This document shows positions 55,215 to 64,000 of a DNA stretch of 64,000 nt, piece by piece. This stretch comes from Beroe forskalii (Eukaryota > Ctenophora > Nuda > Beroida > Beroidae): NCBI GenBank assembly GCA_011033025.1, contig WFMF01000538.1:48861-112860 (forward strand), read 5' to 3'. The notes under the pieces are model-generated. The model had not been told where the DNA came from and made no database searches. It saw only the letters and a list, made by a program, of their open reading frames with translations. Every line of letters begins with the position of its first letter. Position 1 is the first letter of the stretch. Both the position numbers and the translations under genes were made by a program.

Positions 55215-56695
55215 CTTTTCAAAAACATACCTAATGCCCAAAGTGGTTGGTGTAACTGGTGGTTCAGAAAGGTACCCATAATTGATAAGTGTAACTGGTG
55301 GTTCAGAAAGGTACTCATAATTGGTTGGCGTAACTGGTTGTTCAGAAAGGTACCCATAATTGGTTAGTGTAACTGGTGGTTCAGAAAGGTACCCATAATT
55401 GTTTAGTGTAACTGGTGGTTCAGAAAAGTACCCATGATTGCTTGGTGTAACTGGTTGTTCGAAAAGGTACCCATAATTGGTTGGCGAAACTGGTGGTTCA
55501 GAAAGGTACCCATAATTGGTAAGTGTAACTGGTGATTAGGAAAGGTACCCATAATTGGTTGGTGTAACTGGTGGTTCAGAAAGGTACCCATAATTGGTAA
55601 CTGGTGTAACTGGTTATTGAAAGGTACCCATAATTGCTTAGTGTAACTGGTGGTTCAGAAGGGTACCCATAATTGGTTGGTGTAACTGGTGGTTCAAAAA
55701 GGTACCCATAATGTTTGGTATAACAGGTGGTTCAGAAAGGTACCCATAATCGGTAACTGGTGTAACTGGTTATTGAAAGGTACCCATAATTGGTAGGTGT
55801 AACTGGTGGATCAAAAAGGTACCCATAATTGGTTGGTGTAACTGGTGGTTCAAAAAGGTACCCATAATTGGTTGGTGTAACTGGTGGTTCAGAAAAGTAC
55901 CCATTATTGGTAACTGGTGTAACTGGTTATTGAAAGGTACCCATAATTGGTTGGTGTAACTGGTGGTTCAAAAAGGTACCCATAATTGTTTGGTGTAACT
56001 GGTGGTTCAAAAAGGTACCCATAATTGGTTGGTGTAACTGGTGGTTCAGAAAAGTATCTATAATTGGTAACTGGTGTAACTGGTTATTGAAAGGTACCCA
56101 TAATTGCTGGTGGTTCAGAAGGGTACCCATAATTGGTTGTTGTAACTGGTGGTTCAAAAAGGTACCCATAATTGGTTGGTGTAACAGGTGGTTCAGAAAG
56201 GTACCCATAATTAGTAACTGGTGTAACTGGTGGATCAAAAAGGTACCCATAATTGGTTGGTGTAACTAGTGGTTCAGAAAGGTACCTATATTGTTTAGTG
56301 TAACTGGTGGTTCAAAGGGTACCTATAATTTGTTAGTAACTGGTGGTCAGAAAGGTACCAATAATTGTTAGTAACTGGTGGTTCAGAAAGGTTCAAGGTA
56401 CCCACAAAGGGTGTAACTGGTGGCTCAGAAAGGTACCCATATTGGTGAGTGTAACTGGTGGTTCAGAAAGGTACCCATAATTGATTAGTAGCCTGGCTCA
56501 GAAAGGTACCTATAATTGGTTAGTATAAGTGGTGGTCTCAGAAAGGTACCTATAATTAGTTGTAACTGGTGGTTCAGAAAGACACATAATGGTTGGTAAC
56601 TGTTTGTTCGAAAAGGTACTCATAATTTGTTGGTGTAACTGGTGGTTGAAAGGTACCATATTGGTTGTGAAGGGTGTTCAAAAGGTACTCTAAAA
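55215..56695 (+). repeat. 39-bp minisatellite with GGTACCCATAATTGG
   Basis: About 38 variant units of GGTACCCATAATTGGTTGGT, GTAACTGGTGGTTCAGAAA. Becomes irregular after 56,290. Open frames through it are repeat shadows. Confidence 0.9.
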
Positions 56696-56764
56696 GCCTA
56701 GTAGCATGCATTCATCAGGTGATCTGCCTGCTAAATTGACCAATTTTGCCCGCAAAAGGGTACC

Positions 56765-57786
56765 TATTGCTTAGTTTAAATAACTCACGGCTAGAAGGGA
56801 GGTTAGGGGTGTGAGGTTTGAGTAGCAGGGGAGGAGTAATAGTTTAAATAACTCACGGCTAGAAGGGAGGTTAGGTGTGAGGTTTTAGGAGTGGGAGGAA
56901 ATAACTCACGGCTAGAAGGAGGTTAGGGTGTGAGGTTTGAGAGCAGGGGAGAGTAATAGTTTAAATAACTCACGGCTAGAAGGGAGGTTAGGGGTGTGAG
57001 GTTTGAGTAGCAGGGGAGGAGTAATAGTTTAAATAACTCACGGCTAGAAGGGAGGTTAGGGGTGTGAGGTTTGAGGAGCAGGGGAGGAGAAATAGTTTAA
57101 ATAACTCACGGCTAGAAGGTAGGTTAGGGGTGTGAGGTTTGAGTAGCAGGGGAGGAGTAATAGTTTAAATAACTCACGGCTAGAAGGGAGGTTAGATGTG
57201 TGAGGTTTGAGGAGTAGGGGAGGAGTAATAGTTTAAATAACTCACGGCTAGAAGGAGGTTAGGGGTGTGAGGTTTGAGGAGCAGGGGAGGAGAAATAGTT
57301 TAAATAACTCACGGCTAGAAGGGAGGTTAGGTGTGTGAGGTTTGAGTAGTAGGGGAGGAGTAATATTTTAAATAACTCACGGCTAGAAGGGAGGTTAGGT
57401 GTGTGAGGTTTGAGTAGCAGGGGAGGAGAAATAGTTTAAATAACTCACTGCTAGAAATCAGGTTAGGGGTGGGAGGTTTAGTAGAAGGGAGGAGTAATAG
57501 TTTAAATAACTCACGGCTAGAAGGGAGGTTAGGTGTGTGAGGTTTGAGTAGTAGGGGAGGAGTAATAGTTTAAATAACTCACGGCTAGAAATCAGGTTAG
57601 GGGTGTGAGGTTTGAGTAGCAGGGGAGGAGAAATAGTTTAAATAACTCACGGCTAGAAGGGAGGTTAGGTGTGTGAGGTTTGAGTAGTAGGGGAGGAGAA
57701 ATAGTTTAAATAACTCACTGCTAGAAATCAGGTTAGGGGTGTGAGGTTTGAGTAGCAGGGGAGGAGAAATAGTTTAAATAACTCAC
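56765..57786 (-). repeat. 68-bp splice-donor minisatellite after the 57.8 kb exon
   Basis: About 15 units. On -, each reads GTGAGTTATTTAAACTATTT, CTCCTCCCCTGCTCCTCAAA, CCTCACACCCCTAACCTCCC, TTCTAGCC. From CTCCCCTGCTCC to AGCC it repeats the 3' end of the adjacent exon, and GTGAGT is that exon's donor. GTGAGT is kept in essentially every unit. Confidence 0.92.
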
Positions 57787-58171
57787 GGCTAGAAGGGAGG
57801 TTAGGGGTGTGAGGTTTGAGGAGCAGGGGAGGTAGGTGTCTACAACACGCTCCACAGGACATTGAGCAGTCAGGAGGAGACAGTGTCTGTGTGCCCACAG
57901 TGACAGGGGAGCCAGGCGAGGAGGTTTGGCTGCCCACATCCACCCCCAATGTCTCCATCTGTGTGCCCGTTGATACCCGCGCCAAATCAGGGCTCTGGAT
58001 TCCGATGGATTTGGATGGGATAGGGCTCTTCTCAGCTGCTGTCTTATTCTGACTCCTCTTACGGACCCTTTCTTTGCGTTTAGGCCCTTTCTTGGGACTT
58101 GGGGTCTTAGAGCGAGGTCGTGGGTTGAGGTCCAGGGGTTTGATGGTCGGTGGGGCCTGGAGCGCTGCGAC
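57787..58171 (-). CDS. Internal exon of an unidentified gene: basic, disordered, with TQT motifs
   Basis: On - the acceptor is TTATGCTCGTCAG and the donor AGCC|GTGAGT. 385 nt open in phase 0, exit phase 1. Encodes VAALQAPPTIKPLDLNPRPR, a lysine/arginine-rich run with PSPKKGPKRKERVRKRSQNK (nuclear-localisation-like), then STGTQMET, DVGSQTSS and TVGTQTLSP. These three spaced (T/S)Q(T/M) motifs resemble dynein light chain LC8 anchors. The end is CSMSCGACCRHLPPLLLKPH and proline-rich sequence. It does not join in frame to the 53,765 gene, whose first exon begins with its own ATG. Partner exons were not identified, although 63,614-63,714 has similar composition. Confidence 0.7.
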
Positions 58172-58275
58172 CTGACGAGCATAAATTGTTATTTGAGCGT
58201 GAAGGTCTTATAACGATCGGGACCCCCGTAAATAATGTCCTTCGAAACTACTGAACATGTCTTAGAGTCTACTTT

Positions 58276-61200
58276 TATACTGGGCCCCCAGGGGCGTTCA
58301 CCGGCAAAGTGTGCCCCCGGCCATTTTATGATTGGATCGTGCAGATGAGACCTAGAACTAAAAAATTAGCTGGGGTTATTTTTTGGTCAGATCATATTTT
58401 GGGCGTGGCCGGCCACGCCCTTTTTCGAAAATCTGTATCTTGGCCCAGGAAGGTCGTAGAGACTTTGTTTTGGGCTTAAAAGAACCGCAATGGCCATGTT
58501 TATATCAGACTTGTTAATAAACATATGCTCTAAAATGCTCAGGAACCGAGTTATAGGCCAAAAACTGATTTGAGGCGATGCGAGGGTTTAAATTTTACGA
58601 TATTTCATAACTCCGGCCAGGAAGGTCGTAGCAACTTCGTTTTGGGCTCAAAAGAAGCGCAATGGCCATGTTTATATACGACTTGTGAATAAACATATGT
58701 CTTAAAATGCTCACAAAAACAAGTTATGAGCGAAAACTGATTTTGACAATTTGCGCTGCGCTATATTTGGACATATATGTATCAATCATTCAAATTTCTA
58801 CGTAAAAATCACAAAATCAGCCCATTTTAGGGGTTCTTCCATCATCTGTTGTGCCGCAAAATGGATCATCAGACATTTTACGACCTCTTCCAAGCTTCAA
58901 TTCATCCCCAAATGTTGGCCAAGGCCCATTTTGATGAAGCGCACAGACATAAATTGGTCACATATCAGCTTAGATTGACTTATCTCAGCTTTGCTGCTTC
59001 AACTAGTTTATCTGAATATCTGAATGGCAGTTTATATAGATTTTAAAATGGTTTTAATGTTTCTACCCCCATGCCAACACCATGATAATCTTCACTTCAT
59101 CAATACAATTATGTTACCCAATTATGCTACCCATTAGGTTAAAATTACATATACAGAATATTCCAATGACAAAAAAAATGAAAAAACGCGAATATTGCTA
59201 TAAATAATTGGTTCAATGGTTGGTATTTTTAGACTACTGCTTGGCAAATGGGGGAAGATTCTGACAGGTCATAGGGATGCAGTCAGCTTTGTTAGGCATG
59301 ACTGGCTTCCTTCACTGCTGCACATTACAGCTTGACTGGGCAGCCAGTACAGTGGTACATGGGCCATAGGATACCGACTTACAACTGTCACAATTCGCAT
59401 GGATGCTGAGCAAATCCAGTGAAAAGCATTTCAGTGCAGTGGCTTGATGACCTCACTACTGACCTGTTGTCTTAACAATGACAGTCCGGTTGTTAGACAA
59501 CTGGTTGTTAGGAAGTCTTGTTGTTTTGCTTCCTTAACTGCTGCACAATGCAGTTTGATTCAACTTCATCTCTGTCCAACGAAGGTCCCCATTATTATCG
59601 CCCATCTGGCTTGAGTTTAACATGGAATCTCCACATGGACTGCAGATTTTGGAACCCACTAGCATTGATTAAATATACTCGTTATGCTGGTATGTCAAAA
59701 TACTGCCAGAAGACAGAAGGGAAACAACATAATAATGAAATTTCAACTTGGGGGTGAACACCAGTTATATTCGAGAATCGAGGTTTTTATATTTATGCTC
59801 TAGTCGGTCCCTTACTGAGATATTGAGTCTACAAGCCTGTTAGACTGAAATTATGTAAGGAACGAAAATGAAGAAGGTCGTAGAACTACAAGGTGGGAGC
59901 CATGATGCCAGTATTTCAAATGTTGTCATTTTTGAGTACCTACTGGCACCCAAGAACCAATTCAGGATGGGCAATAGTATCCTCTACGATACTATTGTGT
60001 GCATACGAGGGCAAGCCAAAATGGCAATCTTTGGGACATACGACTTAGTGGACTATCTTTGAACAGAAATGAAGCTGAATCCAACTACACTGGTCAGCAG
60101 TAAAGAAAATTGCCAAATACAACCAGCTGCCTCACAGTAACTACCATACTGTGGTTTCTAAATAAAAGTGATTCCATCAAGCCCTGGACTGAAAAAATGA
60201 TTTCGACATGAAATCGTCAATCAAGGGTATCTCTGGTATGAATGCACATTGCACAAAGGGTATCTCTGGTATAAATGTACATTGTTGCAACTGCTACGAG
60301 CTGTTTTTTCCTATGGGTGTGTTGACAGTGCTCTTTCCTGAGGAACAGTCACCCCTCATTTGCTCATTTGGAATGACAATCATGATATGGCGCAGCCAAC
60401 ATGGAAATATTGGGGACTATCTAATAATAAATGGTATTATGAGATGGATCATTTGATATATCCCCATTACCTTAGCAATAGTTCATCAATGGCCATATTG
60501 TATTGAAGATTATCGTGGAGTTGGGATGAGATAGAGCATAAAAACCATTTTACAATCTATATAAACTGCTAATTGCCATTCAGATATTCAGATAAACTTG
60601 TTAAAGCAGCAAAGCTGAGATAAGGTCAATCTAAGCTGATATGTGACCAATTTATGCCTGTGCGCTTCGCTCAAAATGGGCCTTGGCCAACATTTGGGGA
60701 TGAATTGAAGCTTGGAAGAGGTCGTAAAATGTCTGATGATCCCATTTGCGGCACAACTGATGATGGAAGAACCCCTGAAATGGGCTGATTAGCGATTTTA
60801 CGCGAAAATTTGAATGATTGATACATATATGTCCAAATTTAGCGCAGCGCAAATTGTCAAAAATCAGTTTTTCGCTCATAACTTGTTTTGTGAGCATTTT
60901 AAGACATATGTTTATTCACAAGTCGTATATAAACATGGCCATTGCGCTTCTTTTGAGCCCAAAACGAAGTTGCTACGACCTTCCTGGCCGGAGTTATGAA
61001 ATATCGTAAAATTTAAACCCTCACGTCTCCTCAAATCAGTTTTTGGCCTATAACTCGGTTCCTGAGCATTTTAGAGCATATGTTTATTAACAAGTCTAAT
61101 ATAAACATGGCCATTGCGGTTCTTTTAAGCCCAAAACGAAGTCTCTACGACCTTCCTGGGCCAAGATACAGATTTTCGAAAAAGGGCGTGGCCGGCCACG

Positions 61201-61328
61201 CCCAAAATATGATCTGACTAAAAAATAACCCCAGCTAATTTTTTAGTTCTAGGTCTCATCTGCACGATCCAATCATAAAATGGCCGGGGGCACACTTTGC
61301 CGGTGAACGCCCCTGGGGGCCCAGTATA
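58276..61328. mobile_element. 3-kb foldback transposon with terminal inverted repeats of about 0.8 kb
   Basis: The left arm (58,276-59,090) and right arm (60,510-61,328) are near-identical reverse complements beginning TATACTGGGCCCCCAGGGGC. TA is the likely target duplication. The arms contain smaller repeats: GGCGTGGCCGGCCACGCC and two parallel blocks with AGGAAGGTCGTAG and AATGGCCATGTTTATAT. The 1.4-kb centre has only short frames (for example 59,868-60,062) and no transposase I can recognise, so it is probably non-autonomous or carries an unfamiliar enzyme in decay. Confidence 0.88.
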
Positions 61329-61845
61329 TTTCAACCTATCAATAACGTGTTGTCAACCCTGCCATCTAATGATGGCTGGGGTTTTACTGGTGAAAATACT
61401 TTCAGTCAACAATTTATATTCAAAGGACTCTTTTCTGTTGAATGTTACCTTATTTCTCAGTCTCGGCGATTGCCTCAGAGGCGAGGGTTTCTTTTCGGTA
61501 GATAGCATCCCATTAGATTTGAAGTAGGCTGATATTTTTCCGGGTGTCCTTGGTGAGTGTCGAAGTGGAGAGCTAGCAGGGGAAACGCCTGAAGTTTTAC
61601 ATTGTTACATAAGGTACGACGAACGTGAACATTGGCGGTGGCTTGTTCTGTGCAAAACATAGACCAGTTTGCTAAAAAAAATCGCACGATCATCACTTTT
61701 TAAAACAATTGCGCGCTATTGCAGGTTTGAAAACGATATTTTTATCAGAAAAATTTCAAAAACTTTTCTTTTTGGCCATAAGTTGGTCAGTCTCCCAGAT
61801 ATACGAAAGCCTTCATTATCTATGACAATGGCGCATCTTAATAAA
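61329..61845. other. Spacer, nothing recognised
   Basis: Single-copy-looking sequence with short frames only and no splice context. Confidence 0.4.
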
Positions 61846-63010
61846 GTCGGTACCTTATTAACAATGGTACTTTATTCACAACGGTACTTTATTAACAACG
61901 GTACTTAATTAACAACGGTACCTTATTAACAACGGTACCTTATTGACAGCGGTACCTTATTAACAAAGGTACCTTGTTAACAACGGTACCTTATTAACAA
62001 CGATACCTTATTAACAACGGTACCCTACTAACAACAGTACCTTATTAACAACGGTACTTTATTAACAACGGTACCTTATTAACAACGGTACCTTGTTAAC
62101 AACAGTACCTAATTAACAAGGGTACCTTATTAACAACGGTGACTTGTCAACAACGGTACCTTGTCAACAACGGTACCTTGTCAACAACGGTACCTTGTCA
62201 ACAACGGTACCTTATTAACAACGGTACCTTATTAACAACGATACCTTATTAACAACGGTACCTTATTAACAACGGTACCTTATTAACAACGGTACCTTGT
62301 TAACAACGGTACCTTGTTAACAACGGTACCTTGTTAACAACGGTACCTTATCAACAACGGTACCTTATCAACAACGGTACCTTATCAACAACGGTACCTT
62401 ATCAACAACGGTACCTTATTAACAACGGTACCTTATTAACAACGGTACCTTATTAACATCAGTACCTTGTTAACAACGGTACCTTGTTAACAACGGTACC
62501 TTGTCAACAACGGTACCTTGTTAACAACGGTACCTTGTTAACAACGGTACCTTATCAACAACGGTACCTTATCAACAACGGTACCTTATCAACAACGGTA
62601 CCTTATTAACAACGGTACCTTATTAACAACGGTACCTTATTAACAACGGTACCTTATTAACAACGGTACCTCATACCAACGGCACCTTGTTAACAACGGC
62701 ACCTTATTAACAACGTTACCTTGTTAACAACGGTACCTTGTTAACAACGGTACCTTATTAACAACGGTACCTTATTAACAATGGTACCTTATTAACAATG
62801 GTACCTTATTAACAACGGTACCTTATTACCAACGGCACCTTATTGACAACGGCACCTTATTAACAACGGCACCAAATTAACAACGTTACCTTATTAACAA
62901 CGGTACCTTATTAACAACGGTACCTCATTAACAACGGTACCTTATTAACAACGGTACCTCATTAACAACGGTACCTCATTAACAACGGTACTTCATTAAC
63001 AACGGTAACT
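61846..63010 (-). repeat. 17-bp tandem array, inverted copy of the 9.7 kb array
   Basis: About 68 units, very regular. On + the unit is GGTACCTTATTAACAAC. Variants occur in runs (TTGTCAAC four times in a row near 62,145; TTATCAAC runs near 62,340 and 62,560), which points to recent local amplification. GGTACC and GTTAAC palindromes recur throughout. Confidence 0.95.
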
Positions 63011-63029
63011 TATTACTTTATTAACGACA

Positions 63030-63330
63030 TATTAAACAACACAACTTGAAAAACAACGAGCAGAACTAATGACGAGAGGGCGCAGCACATGCCTTTATAT
63101 ATGCCACTGACACCACTCTGTACCCAATCAAGCATGACGAATAGCGTTACGTGCACATACCAACTCTATGACGTTGACACCACTCTGCACCATATTAAGC
63201 GTGACGAATAGCTACGTTTGCACATTCCACATTCCAACCCTATGACGTTGACACCACTTAGCACACAATCGACCATGACGAAAAATGTTACGTGCACATA
63301 CCAAATCGATGACATTGAAAGCACACAAGT
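63030..63330 (-). promoter_or_regulatory. Promoter-like head of the 17-bp array element, inverted copy
   Basis: On -, the same three subrepeats with GGTGTCAACGTCATAG, then ATATATAAAGGCATG (TATA box at 63,094-63,102) and CTCTCGTCATTAGTTCTGC, followed by the array. Similarity to 9,390-9,710 continues up to about 63,360 (AGGGCTCTT). Confidence 0.55.
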
Positions 63331-63613
63331 TTAATACGATAACAAGAGCCCTTGTTCGTTCTCTCTCATTCCATGCAACTGTCATTCATTAATAATGCAT
63401 AATTCATGAAAATAAATATTTCCGTTCCCTCTATTTTTGCGCGGCGTATTGCGCGCTGCACGCCCTCATTTAATTAGAAATTTGCGCTAGCGTAGGTTAA
63501 CGATTGCAATGCGCGTGCCAACAATTCCTGCCGTTTACGGTATGTTGCCACTTTGTGACAATTTCGGGAATGTTAGAATGAAGGTAAATATCTGACCCTG
63601 CATGCTTTAGTAC
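63331..63613. other. Spacer with CG-rich patch
   Basis: GCGCGGCGTATTGCGCGC near 63,438. No gene recognised. Confidence 0.4.
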
Positions 63614-63714
63614 CTGGTGTGCCTCTTTGCTTTGAGGACGAGGGCCGTTCTGCCAGCGATCCAGCGTTCTGTTTCCTGACATGCTTCCGTTTTGGAGTGG
63701 CAACTACACTATCA
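63614..63714 (-). CDS. Internal exon of an unidentified gene, basic
   Basis: On - the acceptor is TTTCAACGTTCAG and the donor ACACCAG|GTACTA. 101 nt encode DSVVATPKRKHVRKQNAGSL, then AERPSSSKQRGTP, with a PKRKHVRK nuclear-localisation-like run. Composition is similar to the exon at 57,787-58,171 but the phases do not join directly, so either an intermediate exon is missing or they are separate genes. Only the splice borders and open frame support it. Confidence 0.5.
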
Positions 63715-64000
63715 CTGAACGTTGAAAGTTGCTTTAAGTTATAAGGGAATCAAACGTGTTAAAAGTGAAACAATCACTTCTATTCTAAATAGTGATTCAG
63801 ATCCATTATCCAAGTCAAGATGAATTGATCTCGAGCGAAAGAATACAATTCATTTGTTTACTGTAAACTCATTCATTTACTTAGACTGTTTGTCCATTGA
63901 GTCACCTGACATTAGACGTCTGACTAGCCTCCCCATTGGTTACAGGGTGCTCTAACAATTGACTTGTAACTGAATCTGTCTGCCCCTACAGGTTGGGGGT
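63715..64000. other. Window end
   Basis: The last bases read CTGTCTGCCCCTACAG followed by GTTGGGGGT, a plausible 3' splice site with an exon continuing past the window edge on +. Too little sequence to judge. Confidence 0.3.

Noticed and set aside
55403..56250. Frames of MGTFLNHQLHQ-type repeats on -
   Set aside because: 39 bp is 13 codons, so the minisatellite stays open. No start, splice or conservation evidence.
59518..60456. Short frames in the centre of the 3-kb foldback transposon
   Set aside because: No catalytic motif or known domain. Too short and broken to call a transposase.
61846..63010. Regular short repeats resembling a CRISPR array
   Set aside because: Units are directly adjacent without unique spacers, in a eukaryotic context. 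It is a satellite.
1..64000. Bacterial-type systems, integrated viral genes, tRNA or rRNA genes
   Set aside because: I found no operon-like gene packing, no viral capsid, integrase or envelope-type domains and no convincing cloverleaf. Introns and animal gene families argue for a plain eukaryotic locus.

Overview
This window is nuclear DNA from an animal, most likely an invertebrate. It shows GT-AG introns, short exons in AT-rich DNA, many small inverted-repeat transposons, LINE and Penelope-type fragments and an extreme load of minisatellites. Splice-junction minisatellites of the kind seen here have, as I remember it, been described in amphioxus as 'mirage' minisatellites, so a cephalochordate is one candidate. 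The sequence alone does not settle the species.

Genes. (1) An ADAM17/TACE-like metalloprotease is present as scattered exons on the + strand: C-terminal exons of one copy (5.7-17.0 kb), prodomain and catalytic exons (20.0-21.6 kb), a second set of C-terminal exons (39.0-41.3 kb), and an inverted copy of the last two exons (33.3-33.7 kb, - strand). No complete, correctly ordered gene is present. (2) Two near-identical intronless Rho-family GTPases (14.5 and 37.7 kb, - strand) and (3) two near-identical beta/gamma-crystallin-like, possibly membrane-anchored proteins (0.5 and 24.2 kb, - strand) lie between the protease exons. (4) A NELF-C/D (TH1L) gene runs from 44.8 to 50.1 kb on +. Its first three exons are duplicated around a LINE fragment, and its 3' exons are not seen. 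(5) A complete five-exon gene of unknown family on - (53,765 to 51,569) encodes 548 residues, probably with two membrane segments. (6) Two isolated - strand exons with basic, disordered sequence lie at 57.8-58.2 and 63.6-63.7 kb.

Layout. 0-2.25 kb is repeated directly at 22.8-25.9 kb. 12.6-16.9 kb is repeated directly at 36.2-39.4 kb. 32.0-35.1 kb is the inverted copy of 39.4-42.8 kb. The copies differ by substitutions, deletions and clean presence or absence of small transposons. They are therefore diverged duplicates, or two haplotypes joined by the assembler, and not simple read fold-backs. Three stretches (9.87-10.86, 18.47-19.95 and 35.12-36.24 kb) consist almost wholly of homopolymer runs inside tandem arrays and look like consensus artefacts. 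Some gene-order anomalies may be assembly joins at these places.

The most striking pattern: four different exons end at a minisatellite whose unit contains the exon's own 3' end plus its 5' splice donor. They are the ADAM17 catalytic exon, the ADAM17 stalk exon, a NELF-C/D exon and the 57.8 kb exon. Each array is a ladder of repeated splice donors. In the ADAM17 stalk array the unit is 66 bp and open, so use of a distal donor would add 22-residue blocks just before the membrane segment. A second striking structure is a repeated element with a TATA-type promoter-like head followed by a long 17-bp array, present at 9.4-11.4 kb and inverted at 61.8-63.3 kb.
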